From a bacterium BMS3Bbin05 (GTDB taxonomy: Bacteria; Nitrospirota; Thermodesulfovibrionia; Thermodesulfovibrionales; BMS3Bbin05), in contig BDTO01000025.1 in NCBI GenBank assembly GCA_002897855.1, forward strand, positions 1 to 39,487: 39,487 bases of DNA, written 5' to 3'. The translations under genes were made by a program, and so were the position numbers. The notes beneath the pieces are model-generated. The model searched no databases. It was not told the origin of the DNA and was given only the letters and a program-made list of their open reading frames with translations. Numbering within the stretch: position 1 is the first letter of the stretch; each line of letters begins with the position of its first letter. Shown here piece after piece: positions 11,431 through 22,521 of the stretch.

Positions 11431-14235
11431 TCAAGATTCGTAAAGCATATGTGCAATTTCCGCCACTCTCCCCATCCTCTCGTGGAGCTGAGACAAGAAT
11501 TCGTCCGTACTGTCAAACCCCATGAACTCCGATAAATAAACAATCTCCTTATCGCCTTCATTAACAACGTTTTTTAATGATAGCCTGAGATATGATTCGA
11601 TCGAACGGTAATATCCATAAGAGTCTGAAAGATATTTCATGTCTTCAGACTCAAGTGCGCCGATCCTGCCGAGGATTTTAAGGGCATTCACCGTTCCCTG
11701 CGGGATAAACTTCAGGGCATTTATATATCTTAATTGTAAAAACTGAACTGCGAACTCTATCTCCTCTATTCCTCCGCTGTCCAGTTTAATATCAATGCCC
11801 GTCCCCGGTTTCCTCAGCTCTTTCATAATCCGACTGCGCATATCGATAAAGTCCCCTCTGGTAATCTCGCATGCCCTCAGCCTGAGAATCTCATCTCTTA
11901 TTTTCATGAAAGCACATACACCGTCACGAGATGCACTAACAGGTCTCGCCTTTAAGAGCGCCTGTATCTCCCAGTTACCGGCATGCTTCATATAATAATT
12001 CCTGTACCCTTTTATGTCATTTACGAGAGGCCCTTTTGACCCGTCAGGTCTCAGGCGCGTATCAATCCTGTATGCGATACCGTCTTTCGTATACGCCTGC
12101 ATGAGTCTCAGAAATTTTTCAGCCGACCTTATAGAGAGGTCACTGATCTCCTTCTCGACAAAGAACAGAATATCCAGATCGGATCCGATTGTAATCTCCC
12201 TTCCTCCGAATTTCCCCATTGCAGCAACATATACATTGTTGCCCGGAGGTACTTTCATCTCCATGCCCGTTTCTTCCGCCGCGATGTCGACAATAGATTC
12301 CGCCACTTTGGTCAACCCACGAACAAAATGCCACACGTCTATCTGTCTGTTCAGAAACACCAGCCCAAGCCTTATCTCTTCAGATCTCTTAAATACTCTT
12401 ACCGCGTAATTAAGGGACATGCCGGATTTCACCATGCCCTTCAGCTCATTTTTCAGCAATAAAAGCGTCTTCCGCCTTGTCGCACCTCCGGAAAGGATAT
12501 CAAGATACTCCGGATTCCCCAGTATAATTCTTGTAAGGTAATCGCTCTGCGAAAACACTTTCAGCAGAGCCTTGGACAATATATCGCTATCCATAAATGT
12601 CCGAAGGTACGGCTCATTGGCAGAAAGTATATCCATGAACCTGACCAGGTTTTTCAGCGCAGTTCCGGCAGCAGGGGTTGAAAGGGCTTCGTCCACCAGC
12701 CCGGGCATAATAACCCTCAGGATCTTTCTTCCCTTAAGAGAGTGGGCAGAGATTATTCCCTCCCTGATCTTATTTATATGCTTCATTGAATCAGCCGTGT
12801 CCGGCACCCCTCTGGATAAAAGATATTCCCTCAAAACTTCATCTCCGATATCTGCATCAAGAAAAAATCCCGCCCCCCCCTGCTCTTCCACTCCCTCTCC
12901 GGGTTTGAAAAGGAGATTATATGTATCCCTTATCATCAATCTCCGCTTCTCAAGGTCTTTCACAAATTCATTCATGCTCCTGTATCCGAGTTTACGGGCC
13001 AGCGCCTCCCTCTGCCCCTTACCAGAAGGAATAACGTGAGTCTGGACATCGTTAAGCATCTGTATGTAATGCTCGACCTTTCTTAAATATATGTAATTCT
13101 CTGCCAGCAGGATATGATCATCATCTCCGATGAGATTCTTCTGCTTAAGCATATATAGTGCGATAAGGGTCTTCCTCTGTCTGAGCACGGGCTCCCTGCC
13201 TCCATAGATAAGCTGGAGAGACTGGATAAAAAATTCAATCTCTCTAATTCCCCCGTAGCCCCTTTTTATGTCATCCTTTCTGAAAGTTGCATCTATCCTT
13301 GTCTTCAGACTCCGTATCTCATCTATTGTTGAAAAATCAATATACTTTCTCCATAGAAACGGCTGTATCATTTCAATGAAATCTTTTCCGAGAGACTCGT
13401 CTCCGCATACAAACCTTGCCCTTATAAGGGCAAGCCTCTCCCACTCCCTGCCGAATGATTCATAATAGAGCTCGTAACTCCCGAGTGAAAGCGCTGCATC
13501 ACCCCTCTGCCCGTCGGGCCTCAGCCTCATGTCGACCCTGTAAACAAAACCGTCCCCTGTGTTAAGTGAAAGAAACTTTCCCGTCTCTGTTGCAAGCCTG
13601 CAGTAAAATTCATGATTGTCAATGATGTTGATTAACCCGCCCATGGGGCTTCCGGCTCCGGTTGTATGTCCCTCCTCACCACCGTAAACAAAGATTATAT
13701 CTACATCGGAACTGTAATTGAGTTCCTGTGCACCAAGCTTGCCAAGTGCAAAGACTGCAAAAGAATAATCCTCAGGCGCTCCGAATTTCCGTTCAAGCTG
13801 CTCTTTTATATAATTGAGCGCCGCATGGATAACTGCATCAGCGAGATCGCTCATCTGTTCCATCGAACCGGTAATATCGGAAATACCCATTATATCACGG
13901 ACAGTTATACCGATCATCTTCTCTTTTTTGAATTCCCTGAAGACCCTCAGCGCCTCTTCATAGTCCTGCCCTGTAAGCCCGCCTGTTAACTCATTGAACA
14001 TCTCCCTTTTGTGCTCGATCTTTTTTAAATTATCAAGGGCCTTAAAGAGTGCATGGGGGCTCCTGACGGAATAATTGGCAAGATACTGGCTGTATGCAAA
14101 CAGATTGGCTATTGGACGGATGTATGCCTGGAGTTTATCTCTGAACTCCGGATTAACCTGAAGAAATGTTTCAATGTTCTTCAGCGCCCTCTCCGGGTCA
14201 GGAGTCTTCCCGGATACTTCTTTGAACCGGTTCAC
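11431..14235 (-). CDS. glnE: Glutamine synthetase adenylyltransferase/deadenylylase
   Basis: A 934-residue bifunctional enzyme that attaches AMP to, and removes it from, glutamine synthetase in answer to nitrogen status. It has two nucleotidyltransferase domains: the first at about 163-184 (ALGKLGAQELNYSSDVDIIF) and the second near 675-695 (AMGKFGGREITIGSDLDILF), each with the G-x11-DxD pattern, plus linking helical domains and a C-terminal helical region. Length fits the family. GTG start; its GTGA overlaps the permease stop by four bases, so it is translationally coupled to the transporter operon, an unusual partner. Confidence 0.93.
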   Translation of the reverse strand: MNRFKEVSGKTPDPERALKNIETFLQVNPEFRDKLQAYIRPIANLFAYSQYLANYSVRSPHALFKALDNLKKIEHKREMFNELTGGLTGQDYEEALRVFREFKKEKMIGITVRDIMGISDITGSMEQMSDLADAVIHAALNYIKEQLERKFGAPEDYSFAVFALGKLGAQELNYSSDVDIIFVYGGEEGHTTGAGSPMGGLINIIDNHEFYCRLATETGKFLSLNTGDGFVYRVDMRLRPDGQRGDAALSLGSYELYYESFGREWERLALIRARFVCGDESLGKDFIEMIQPFLWRKYIDFSTIDEIRSLKTRIDATFRKDDIKRGYGGIREIEFFIQSLQLIYGGREPVLRQRKTLIALYMLKQKNLIGDDDHILLAENYIYLRKVEHYIQMLNDVQTHVIPSGKGQREALARKLGYRSMNEFVKDLEKRRLMIRDTYNLLFKPGEGVEEQGGAGFFLDADIGDEVLREYLLSRGVPDTADSMKHINKIREGIISAHSLKGRKILRVIMPGLVDEALSTPAAGTALKNLVRFMDILSANEPYLRTFMDSDILSKALLKVFSQSDYLTRIILGNPEYLDILSGGATRRKTLLLLKNELKGMVKSGMSLNYAVRVFKRSEEIRLGLVFLNRQIDVWHFVRGLTKVAESIVDIAAEETGMEMKVPPGNNVYVAAMGKFGGREITIGSDLDILFFVEKEISDLSIRSAEKFLRLMQAYTKDGIAYRIDTRLRPDGSKGPLVNDIKGYRNYYMKHAGNWEIQALLKARPVSASRDGVCAFMKIRDEILRLRACEITRGDFIDMRSRIMKELRKPGTGIDIKLDSGGIEEIEFAVQFLQLRYINALKFIPQGTVNALKILGRIGALESEDMKYLSDSYGYYRSIESYLRLSLKNVVNEGDKEIVYLSEFMGFDSTDEFLSQLHERMGRVAEIAHMLYES

Positions 14236-15071
14236 CTGTTTTCCCAGAGCCTCGGATCAATGGCGTCACGAAGTCCTTCGCCCAGCAGATTATATCCAAG
14301 GACAGTGACAAGAATGGCAAGTCCGGGATAGACAGACAGCCACCAGGCTATCTCAATATTGGACTTTCCCAGGGTAAGGATATTTCCCCAGCTGGCCGTG
14401 GGGGGCTGCACTCCCAGGCCGAGAAAGCTCAGTCCTGATTCAACCAGAATAGCAGCAGCAACACCCAGGATTGCTGATATAAAAACAGGCGCCATACCGT
14501 TCGGCAGCATATGCCGCATCATTATCCTGGTCCGGCTCAGCCCCAGAGATTGGGCGGAAAGGACGAATTCTCTGTTCCTCAGTGTGAGAAATTCCGCTCT
14601 CACCAGGCGCGCAACTCCCATCCAGGACGTTAATCCAATTACTATCATTATATTCCAGATCCCCGGACCGACAAAGGCTATTACTGCAAGTATCAGAAAA
14701 AAAGTAGGGATGGAGAGCATAATATCAACAAATCTCATGATAATCCTGTCTGCCAGACCGCCGTAATATCCTGCGACCGAACCAAATATAATCCCTATTA
14801 TTAGCGAGATACCGACGGCAACAAAGCCGACAAGCAGTGATATCCTCGCACCGTATATCATCCTGCTGAGCACGTCCCTGCCGAGGTCATCCGTGCCGAG
14901 CCAATGGCTTGAAGCAGGTGGCGACAGTATACCGCCTGCGTCTATCTCATCAGGGTTATACGGAGAGATAACCGGTGCTAAAAGAGCCACAACAAAGAGC
15001 ATAATCACTATAATCCCGCCCGCGAGGGCAAGTTTATTGCGCCTTAACCTTGTCCAGACAACACTTTTCAT
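14232..15071 (-). CDS. ABC transporter permease, DppC/OppC type
   Basis: A 279-residue inner-membrane permease of the peptide/nickel (DppC/OppC) family. It has an N-terminal cytoplasmic RRNKLALAGG segment, a first membrane helix (IIVIMLFVVALLAPVI), the HWLGTDDLGRDVLSRMIYGA motif typical of this subunit, five further helices, and the EAA loop AQSLGLSRTRIMMRHMLPN that contacts the ATPase. AAGGAGA precedes the ATG. Second permease of the operon. No ATPase genes are in the window, so the ATP-binding subunits must be elsewhere. Confidence 0.92.
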   Translation of the reverse strand: MKSVVWTRLRRNKLALAGGIIVIMLFVVALLAPVISPYNPDEIDAGGILSPPASSHWLGTDDLGRDVLSRMIYGARISLLVGFVAVGISLIIGIIFGSVAGYYGGLADRIIMRFVDIMLSIPTFFLILAVIAFVGPGIWNIMIVIGLTSWMGVARLVRAEFLTLRNREFVLSAQSLGLSRTRIMMRHMLPNGMAPVFISAILGVAAAILVESGLSFLGLGVQPPTASWGNILTLGKSNIEIAWWLSVYPGLAILVTVLGYNLLGEGLRDAIDPRLWENR

Positions 15072-15122
15072 TCAAAAAGTCTCCTTCCCTTATTCCAATC
15101 ACCAATCCCTACCCCCCGCCTT

Positions 15123-16097
15123 TCACGCCTTCCTGACCCTCGGATCAACAAGTGCATAACTTATGTCAGCCAGCATATTTCCGGCGAGTGTCAGTATTGC
15201 ACCAATTGTGAGTATCCCCATCACTACCGGATAATCCCTCATCATAACCGACATGTAGAACAGAAGCCCCATGCCGGGTATGCTGAATATCTGTTCAAAT
15301 ATTACGCTTCCCCCGATCAGGCCGGGGACCGAAAGCCCCAGGATAGTTATAATCGGCAATAATGCATTGCGGAGGGCATGGCGATAGGTAACCGTGCGTT
15401 CCGGCAGACCCTTCGCCCTTGCTGTAGTAATGTAATCCTGCCTGATAACCTCCAGCATCCCGCTTCTCATATATCTTGATATACCTGCAATGCCGCCGAT
15501 TGCGGATACGAATACCGGCAGAACAAGGTGCCTGCTTACGTCCCATATCTTTCCCCAAACGGAAAGGGCATCATAGTCAAGTGAGGTAATACCTGAAATC
15601 GGCAGGACATGCAATTTTACGCCAAACAGGATCATGAGCAGCAGCGCAAGCCAGAAAGAAGGCGCTGCAAAACCCGTAAAGACAAAAACTGTGGTTACCT
15701 TGTCAAAAACCGAGTATCTCCTGACGGCCGAATATATTCCGATCGGGATAGCAACCACAAATATCAATATCATGGAAAGAACATTTATCCCAAGGGTTAT
15801 AGGGATCCTCTCTTTTATTTTATCCCAGACAGGCCTCCTGTCGGTTGAAAAAGAATCACCGAAGTCGAACCTTACAATACGTTTAAGCCACATACCGTAC
15901 TGAACGACAATCGGCTTGTCAAGACCGTAATATTTCTCAAGTCTCTCCCTCATCTCGGGTGTAACCTTGGGGTTCATGTCCGTAAGTATATCCGTCGGCT
16001 TACCCGGTGCAAGATGAATGATAAAAAACGACAGCAGCGTTATGCCGAAGAGGGTAAAGAGCATCTCAACCGATTTTTTTAATAAGAACTTGGTCAT
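15123..16097 (-). CDS. ABC transporter permease, DppB/OppB type
   Basis: A 324-residue inner-membrane permease with six predicted helices. The N-terminus [20 protein letters not shown] then FIIHLAPG is typical of DppB/OppB, as is the following [20 protein letters not shown] extracytoplasmic loop. The EAA motif is [20 protein letters not shown] and the C-terminus ends in [12 protein letters not shown]. Its ATG overlaps the stop of the binding-protein gene by one base (TGATG). Forms the membrane channel with the DppC-type subunit. Confidence 0.93.
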   Translation of the reverse strand: MTKFLLKKSVEMLFTLFGITLLSFFIIHLAPGKPTDILTDMNPKVTPEMRERLEKYYGLDKPIVVQYGMWLKRIVRFDFGDSFSTDRRPVWDKIKERIPITLGINVLSMILIFVVAIPIGIYSAVRRYSVFDKVTTVFVFTGFAAPSFWLALLLMILFGVKLHVLPISGITSLDYDALSVWGKIWDVSRHLVLPVFVSAIGGIAGISRYMRSGMLEVIRQDYITTARAKGLPERTVTYRHALRNALLPIITILGLSVPGLIGGSVIFEQIFSIPGMGLLFYMSVMMRDYPVVMGILTIGAILTLAGNMLADISYALVDPRVRKA

Positions 16098-17794
16098 CAG
16101 GGTATCAGCTTATCCCTCTGGAGATTTTTCGGGACATACCATTTATTGATATTATAGGTTATACCTATAGGCGCAGGTTTTATACCTTTAAATCTCGAAC
16201 TCACTATCGGCAATGCATCGGGCACATAAAGAAAAACATAAGGCACCTCTTCAGCCAGTATCTCCTGTATTCTGAAATATGCCTTTTTTCTCTCTCCGAT
16301 ATTAAATGTCCTCCTGCCTTTATCGAGCAGCCTGTCGACCTCGCTGTTTTTAAAAGAGATGAAATTAAACTCCTTTTCGCCGGTTTTGCTCGAATCCCAT
16401 ATATCATACTGGTCAGGATCAAGACCGATAGACCAGCCAAGCAGACAGGCCTCGAACTGTCTCTTGTCAATAAACTCATTTATAAATGCGCTCCATTCGA
16501 TGATCCTTATTTTCACCTTTATGCCGATCTGTTTTAATCTCCACTGTATTATTGTTGCCGCCTTTCTCCTCGAATCATTACCCATGTTCGTTATGATCGT
16601 AAACTCTAATCTCCTGCCGTCTTTATCCAGCCACCCATCTCCATCGGTATCCGTCCAGCCCTCTTCTGCAAGAAGGTGTTTTGCCTTTTCAGGGTTATAC
16701 TTGTATTTTTTTACATCCGGATTATAAGGCCATGTATTCGGCACATAAGGCCCGGTCGCAATCCTTCCAAGGCCAAAGAGAACTATATCGATTATTTCCT
16801 GTTTATTGATGGCATACGCTATAGCCTGCCTTATTTTCCTGTTTGTGAATAAACCGTATTTAAGGTTGAAGCCGAGATAAGTATAGGCAAATGTCGGATA
16901 TCTGAACTTATGAAAATTCTTCCTGAAAAATTCCGTATCCGTCTGCTTTTTGTACTGAACGGGAGTCAGCCCCATTAAGTCTATACCTCCCGTCCGAAGC
17001 TCTAAAAACATGGTTGACGGATCCGGAATTATCCGGTAAATATAATGGTCGATATATGGCCTGCCTTCAAAATAATCGTGATTCGATCTGAGAACTATCT
17101 TTTCACCCGGAATCCATTTCTGAAAGATGAACGGCCCCATACCGACAGGCTTTCTCCTGAAAGCTGCCTTCGTAATATCCTTTCCCCTGAGGAGATGTTC
17201 GGGCAGGACAGGCAGGTTTCCCCAACTGCTGAGTGCAGGGGCAAAAGGCTTTTTATATGTTACCCTGAAAGTGTATCTGTCAAGGACTTTCGCCCTTTTC
17301 ACCTGAAGAAAATCCTCCTTGTACGCCGTAGGGGTTTTGTCATCGATTATGGTTTTATATCCGAACATGACATCATCAGCCGTAAACTCTACGCCGTCTG
17401 TCCACCTGACTCCTTTTCTAAGGTGAAACGTAATGGTCAGCCCGTCAGGAGATATGTCCCAGCTTTCGGCAAGGTCACCTATGATTTCAAGGTCTGTATC
17501 ATACTTGACCAGACCATTAAATATAAGACCGGCGACTTCATGAGATGCGCTGTCACCTGCAAGCATGGGAATAAGCACACTCGGCTCGCCGATAGACCCG
17601 ACAATGATTGTATCGCCATAGGCCGGAGTACTGTTTTCAGCGCTATTGTTCGAATCTGACTTATCGAGGGCATTACCCTCATTCCGGCAACCTGAAGACA
17701 GCAGAATCGACAGGAGCAGCAGAAGGTATACCGATAGTGGATACAACGGCAAGACTCTTTTTTTTATTCTTATATTACGAACATGCTGCCCCAT
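16097..17794 (-). CDS. Peptide/nickel-type extracellular solute-binding lipoprotein (family 5)
   Basis: A roughly 565-residue family 5 substrate-binding protein that captures ligand in the periplasm and delivers it to the permeases encoded next to it. The signal peptide ([20 protein letters not shown]) ends in lipobox LSSGC. The mature part has [20 protein letters not shown], the family motif [20 protein letters not shown] then GVRWTDG, and [15 protein letters not shown]. The start at 17794 ([13 protein letters not shown]) gives a normal signal peptide and follows AAAGAGA; the frame could begin at 17860. The ligand could be peptides, nickel or sugars; sequence alone does not tell. Confidence 0.9.
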   Translation of the reverse strand: MGQHVRNIRIKKRVLPLYPLSVYLLLLLSILLSSGCRNEGNALDKSDSNNSAENSTPAYGDTIIVGSIGEPSVLIPMLAGDSASHEVAGLIFNGLVKYDTDLEIIGDLAESWDISPDGLTITFHLRKGVRWTDGVEFTADDVMFGYKTIIDDKTPTAYKEDFLQVKRAKVLDRYTFRVTYKKPFAPALSSWGNLPVLPEHLLRGKDITKAAFRRKPVGMGPFIFQKWIPGEKIVLRSNHDYFEGRPYIDHYIYRIIPDPSTMFLELRTGGIDLMGLTPVQYKKQTDTEFFRKNFHKFRYPTFAYTYLGFNLKYGLFTNRKIRQAIAYAINKQEIIDIVLFGLGRIATGPYVPNTWPYNPDVKKYKYNPEKAKHLLAEEGWTDTDGDGWLDKDGRRLEFTIITNMGNDSRRKAATIIQWRLKQIGIKVKIRIIEWSAFINEFIDKRQFEACLLGWSIGLDPDQYDIWDSSKTGEKEFNFISFKNSEVDRLLDKGRRTFNIGERKKAYFRIQEILAEEVPYVFLYVPDALPIVSSRFKGIKPAPIGITYNINKWYVPKNLQRDKLIP

Positions 17795-17867
17795 TTTATG
17801 TCTCTTTCTGCATTGGGTCATCAATAATGAAAGGGAATAGATGAATGATCCCGGATACATAAATTTG

Positions 17868-19058
17868 CTAATAGTTTACTACAAGGTATTCGATTAAGGC
17901 GACAACAAACACTATTGCAGTTGCAGGGATAATCTTTTTATATATCATCCACATGTCAGCCCTGAAATACTCCTTTGTCAATATCAGGCAAACATGTACC
18001 GGAGAGAGAAGGACACCCATAAATCCTGCAGCAAAGGCAAATGACATCAAATGGGGATCGTTTCCGGCCATAGTCACTATCAGGGGAAAAGTGCTGCCTA
18101 CGGCACCTACGGTTATACCGGTCAATATTCCGGTCGTAAACGGAAGTATAAAAACGAGAGGCACAACGGGTATCGACATGAGTGCAAAATAGCCGCCCAG
18201 GTCCTTTACCGCGCCTGAATAATCCAGCGTTTCTTTAAAAAGCATAACACCCAGTATCAGCAGGATTACATCTTTAGAAAAACCATACCTGACAACTTTA
18301 AGAATATCTTTCAATCCATACCTGTAAAAAATCAATAACAGGCCGACTATGACCATGAGTGCATAATGAAGCTCTATATGCACACCTATGACGAGTATAA
18401 GGAGAACAATTATCGGCATGAAGCTTATCAACCCTTTTTTCGCTATCCTTTTTTCTCCTTTGAATAAACCGTGTGCCTTGTTGAGACCGAAAAAATTTCC
18501 GGCTATGATCATCGTAAGGGCATAGGCAAGATTCAGGATGATGAAGGTACGCACATCCACCTTTGTCAGTACTGAAGCGAGTATGATTCCCGGATACAGT
18601 GGCAGGATATACTCCCACGGATGCCTGTACCAGTAGTTTGCAAACGCCTTTTCCTCGGGTGTCATATCAATATCACGCGTCACTTCATCAACCATAGGTG
18701 CGGAAAAATATGCTCCGCCGACGGACGGCAGCATGCCGATGAGAAGCGGCATCGATACAATCACCGATTTTTTGTGCTTCAGCAGGCCCCTGATTGAATC
18801 CATGATCTGCCTTAATACATTTTTCTCTCTCATTATAATTTCAAACATCCTGATAAGGGAAAGTGCAAGCAGCAGCTTCAGGGTTATCCCGGAAGTTAAT
18901 GTGGCACGAAAAGTAGAGACAATTGTCACCGGTCGCATTAAATAGAGAATCATGAGAAAAGCGGAGCCGGCAAGAAGTGCATAGCCGACTCCCCATTTCT
19001 TCCTCAGCAAAATAAGTATCAAAACAAATACAGAGACTATTTTAATGATATCGAACAT
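17868..19058 (-). CDS. DUF401 family integral membrane protein
   Basis: A 396-residue protein with about ten hydrophobic segments. It begins MFDIIKIVSVFVLILILLRK. Conserved polar blocks SMPLLIGMLPSVGGAYFSAP and NYWYRHPWEYILPLYPGIIL and the late GITVGAVGSTFPLIV, FAAGFMGVLLSPVHVCLIL are typical of the DUF401 family, which has the look of an ion-transporter-superfamily permease. Substrate unknown. AAGGAA lies four bases before ATG. It lies upstream of the binding-protein gene in the same direction, with 73 bases between its stop and that gene's start, so it may be in the same operon. Confidence 0.88.
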   Translation of the reverse strand: MFDIIKIVSVFVLILILLRKKWGVGYALLAGSAFLMILYLMRPVTIVSTFRATLTSGITLKLLLALSLIRMFEIIMREKNVLRQIMDSIRGLLKHKKSVIVSMPLLIGMLPSVGGAYFSAPMVDEVTRDIDMTPEEKAFANYWYRHPWEYILPLYPGIILASVLTKVDVRTFIILNLAYALTMIIAGNFFGLNKAHGLFKGEKRIAKKGLISFMPIIVLLILVIGVHIELHYALMVIVGLLLIFYRYGLKDILKVVRYGFSKDVILLILGVMLFKETLDYSGAVKDLGGYFALMSIPVVPLVFILPFTTGILTGITVGAVGSTFPLIVTMAGNDPHLMSFAFAAGFMGVLLSPVHVCLILTKEYFRADMWMIYKKIIPATAIVFVVALIEYLVVNY

Positions 19059-19059
19059 T

Positions 19060-19621
19060 CAGTTCCTTATCAGAGCCTGTTGCACAAATACTCATTTTGT
19101 CACCTTGAGCAGGATAAACCCTCCTCTCTCCCTATTTAGAGTCTGTCCATAAAATCAGTCTCTCTATCTGTCATTTCCCGACTTAGTCGGGGAATCTATT
19201 CTTTTCTATAAGTTCCGGATGTTCCGAACGCTTGCGGGACATGACAAAAATAAAAAACGGCAATTTATACACAGACACTATTTAGAGTCTGTCCATAAAA
19301 ACAGTCCCTCTATCTGTCATTTCCCGACTTAGTCGGGGAATCTATTCTTTTCTATAAGTTCCGGATGTCCCGAATGTTTTCGGGGCATGACAAAAATAAA
19401 AAACGGCAATTTATACACAGACACTATTTAGAGTCTGTCCATAAAATCAGTCTCTCTATCTGTCATTCCGGCAGTCCTTAAGCCGGAATCTATTCTTTTC
19501 TATAAGTTCCGGTCCTCCCCTTGCCAAGGGGACGGGGGTAGGTCAAGATTCTTCGGGCTTCGCCCTCAGAATGACCGCTTACTGCATTTTCCGGTTCGTG
19601 CAACAGACTTATTACTTTCTT
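19060..19621. repeat. Gene-free block with three tandem short inverted-repeat elements
   Basis: Copy 1 (about 19,135-19,280) and copy 2 (19,281-19,426) are nearly identical 146-base units starting TTTAGAGTCTGTCCATAAAA and ending TTTATACACAGACACTA. Copy 3 (19,427 to about 19,515) is cut off and runs into TTCCGGTCCTCCCCTTGCC and a common TCAAGATTCTTCGG-type repeat. The ends are inverted repeats. Copies 1-2 carry a central CCCGACTTAGTCGGG palindrome, copy 3 has CCGGCAGTCCTTAAGCCGG. No gene is seen between 19,060 and 19,621. Confidence 0.85.
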
Positions 19622-22300
19622 TTATTTCAGCGTTTCTTTCTTAACCTTCCCGCCTCTTGTTTCCGGGATATAATCTTTATAGTTTTTTTTCACAAATTCA
19701 AGTTCTTCTTTCCTGCTTGCCAGGCCGCCCCTCAGCTTTTCCTCAAGGACTTTCATGAATATCTCCGAGTATAAAGGCCCCGGAGGAATTGACAGTTTTT
19801 TCAGATCATTGCCGGTAATCGATGGTCTGATATTTCTCATCTCAACAAGATACTTTGAGATCGCCTTCCGTCCTTTTTGATCCCTGCACATTGCCATGGT
19901 GAAGAGAATAGTTTCAATATCGAGAGCATGCAGGATTCTGTATATTTCCACGGGGTCATCGTTTAAAAGATACCTCAGCGATTTACGGGTTGTATTTATT
20001 CTTGAAATGATCTTTTTTTTATCGCTTTCCGGAGTGGAAAGTCTTGTCAACGCAGACGATATCCCGGGATCGTCAAGTTCGCTAAGAAGGGCCATCAGAT
20101 AAATATGTGCCCTGTTGGGCTGCTCCTCGATAAACAGCAGATCATACCATGCAAGCGTTTCATTAACATCGCTCAAAAGCTCTTCAAGGTATTCAGTAAA
20201 CCTGAGGTCAGGCTGTATTACACCGAGCAGCTTATATCTCGAAAGATGTTTCAGGGCCATCACAGGCTCTGTCTCGCTGAATGTCAGTATAAGTTCATCG
20301 TACAGCCTTGAACCTGAAAGCCTGTCGAAAAGATTCAGTTTAAGAGCAGATTTTATGAGGTTCTCCGTATGTTTGCTTATCCTGAATCCGAACCTCTCAG
20401 AAAATCTGACCGCCCTGAAGGCCCTTGTAGGATCTTCCACAAAGCTGAGATTATGCAGCACCCTTACAGTCTTGTCCCGGATATCACGCTGGCCGCCAAA
20501 AAAATCCATCAGCCTTCCGTAGCCGTCAGGGTTAAGCCTCACTGCAAGGGCATTTATTGTAAAGTCCCTTCTGTAAAGGTCCTTTTTGATAGATGATGTC
20601 TCGACCTTCGGGAGGGCAGCAGGTTCTTCGTAATACTCAGTCCTTGCCGTAGCAATATCGATTTTCAGTTCATGGACAAGCCCCCGAGAGGGTAAAAAAG
20701 TAATATTTGCCGTTCCAAACCTCTGGTGGGTCTTCATTCTTACATTATCATAATGTTCGGAAAGCTTATGTGCAAACTCAATGCCATCTCCTTCTACGAC
20801 TATATCTATGTCAAGATTCATGTTGCCCATCAAAAGGTCTCTTACCGTTCCTCCTACAAGATACGCCGCAAAACCGTTTTGTTCGGCAATCGCACCACAT
20901 TTCCTGAGAACTTCATTAAGGTAATCAGGGAATCTCTCCTTCATCATGGAAGCAATATTCCTTCCTGCCGCCGGCCTGTCCGGCTGCTCCTCTTTCCCGA
21001 TCCTGCTGCGTTTTAACAATTCTTCATATAAATTCCTCAGGAGATCCGTACGTGTTATGGCGCCGATAATCCTGCCTTTCTTTACGACAGGCATAAACCT
21101 CTGGTTCTGTTCTATCATCTGTGATTCTATTTCCCTGATGGAGCTTGCAGGTTCTGCAGTAGCAGCATCAGTAGTGGTAAACTCCAGAACGCGACTTTTA
21201 TAAAAACCATGGTATATCGCTTTTTCCACATTTTCCCGGGATATCACTCCCACATACCTGTCATCCCTTACCACAGGCAGTACATTAACTCCATATCTTG
21301 TCAGTTTTGACCCTGCCTCTTTCACGGTCGAGTTCCATGGAATCGTAATTACCGGCCGGGTCATAATATCTTCGGCCACCTTAAGGGGTCTTATAACCGA
21401 TTTAATCCCTGCGATGATCTTCTCTTCGAGAAGTTCAAGCGGCTCTTCCCTTGCCGTTGCCGATGCTGCAACAGGGTGACCCCCTCCTCCGAACCTGCCC
21501 ATAAGTTCAGCGACGTTGAATTCAGGCACCCTGCTCCTTCCTATCAGGATTACTTTTCCCTCCATACCCAGAATTAAAACAAGCCCGTCAATTTCTTCCA
21601 TGTCCATTATCCTATGGGCTAAATGTGCAACGTCCCCCATATACTCCTCTCTGACAGCCTTGCACACGGATATCCTTATCCCTTCTATAACAAGGTCGAC
21701 TGATGAATCCACAAGCTCGTTAAGAAGACTCAATTCATTACGGCTGAGTTCTGCCTTTATGAAGTCGGAAATGATATTCAGGTTGGCGCCTTTCTTCAAA
21801 AGATATGCCACAGCCATCAAATCCCTGTCGGTTGTTGAAGGAAATCTCATCGAACCAGTCTCTTCATAAATCCCGAGGCACAAAATCGTAGCCTCCATCG
21901 GGTCTATAGAAATCTTTCTCTCTATGATCATCTCCGTGATTATAGTTGCAGTAGCTCCCACATCATCTATCACTTCCACACTGCCCCTGAGATCGCCTCT
22001 GGAAAAAGGATGATGATCATAAATAAAAACACTGATATCCGTTTTATTTTTGAGAAGTTCTCTGAAAGGCCCTATCCGGTCGGGTTTCTTTGTATCAACG
22101 ATTATGAGTCTGTTCAGCTTATCAATATCTACTTCTTTGAACTTCTTGACTTCAACAGGATAAAGCTGAAGAAATTCTCTCACCTTCTTCTCCTGAGAGC
22201 CGGGGAAGACAAGCAATGCAGCCGGATATATCTTTTTAATTCCGACCATTGACGAGAGGCAGTCGAAGTCGGCGTTTACATGACAGGTTACTACATCCAT
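19622..22300 (-). CDS. DHH phosphoesterase - CBS pair - tRNA nucleotidyltransferase/poly(A) polymerase fusion
   Basis: About 892 residues in three parts. Residues 1-310: DHH/DHHA1 phosphoesterase (HVNADFDCLSSM, VDTKKPDRIG, YDHHPFSRGD, and FGGGGHPVAASAT). Residues 310-430: two CBS domains (VAEDIMTRPVITIPWNSTVK, and the second beginning VLEFTTTDAATAE). Residues 455-890: class II nucleotidyltransferase head (LVGGTVRDLLMGNMNLDIDI) and RNA-binding helices (YRRDFTINALAV, DPTRAFRAVRFSERFGFRI), which add A or CCA to tRNA ends. This fusion is known in several deep-branching bacteria. The start at 22300 (MDVVTCHVNADFD) fits the family; a GTG at 22333 is possible, and neither has a clear ribosome site. 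Confidence 0.92.
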   Translation of the reverse strand: MDVVTCHVNADFDCLSSMVGIKKIYPAALLVFPGSQEKKVREFLQLYPVEVKKFKEVDIDKLNRLIIVDTKKPDRIGPFRELLKNKTDISVFIYDHHPFSRGDLRGSVEVIDDVGATATIITEMIIERKISIDPMEATILCLGIYEETGSMRFPSTTDRDLMAVAYLLKKGANLNIISDFIKAELSRNELSLLNELVDSSVDLVIEGIRISVCKAVREEYMGDVAHLAHRIMDMEEIDGLVLILGMEGKVILIGRSRVPEFNVAELMGRFGGGGHPVAASATAREEPLELLEEKIIAGIKSVIRPLKVAEDIMTRPVITIPWNSTVKEAGSKLTRYGVNVLPVVRDDRYVGVISRENVEKAIYHGFYKSRVLEFTTTDAATAEPASSIREIESQMIEQNQRFMPVVKKGRIIGAITRTDLLRNLYEELLKRSRIGKEEQPDRPAAGRNIASMMKERFPDYLNEVLRKCGAIAEQNGFAAYLVGGTVRDLLMGNMNLDIDIVVEGDGIEFAHKLSEHYDNVRMKTHQRFGTANITFLPSRGLVHELKIDIATARTEYYEEPAALPKVETSSIKKDLYRRDFTINALAVRLNPDGYGRLMDFFGGQRDIRDKTVRVLHNLSFVEDPTRAFRAVRFSERFGFRISKHTENLIKSALKLNLFDRLSGSRLYDELILTFSETEPVMALKHLSRYKLLGVIQPDLRFTEYLEELLSDVNETLAWYDLLFIEEQPNRAHIYLMALLSELDDPGISSALTRLSTPESDKKKIISRINTTRKSLRYLLNDDPVEIYRILHALDIETILFTMAMCRDQKGRKAISKYLVEMRNIRPSITGNDLKKLSIPPGPLYSEIFMKVLEEKLRGGLASRKEELEFVKKNYKDYIPETRGGKVKKETLK

Positions 22301-22521
22301 AAGGATATAATACCATATGGAGTTGCTATACACTCCTGAAAGGCAGGGGTAGGTTTCAGGAATCGGGTGATATAAAGGGCCGGTCCTTAATTACCAATCC
22401 CCGATTTCTTATCCACAATCCCTTGTAAAAGGCCGCTAAAATTAATTCCTGATCCCGGCCGGGAATTCTCAGCAGCGCAAAAAATACCGGTTATTTATAG
22501 AAATTTTTTATTGTTTCCATG

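Noticed and set aside
12014-12409. Long plus-strand ORFs antisense to glnE (and similar ones over nadB, SQR, permeases)
   Set aside because: Shadows of well-identified minus-strand genes, without ribosome sites.
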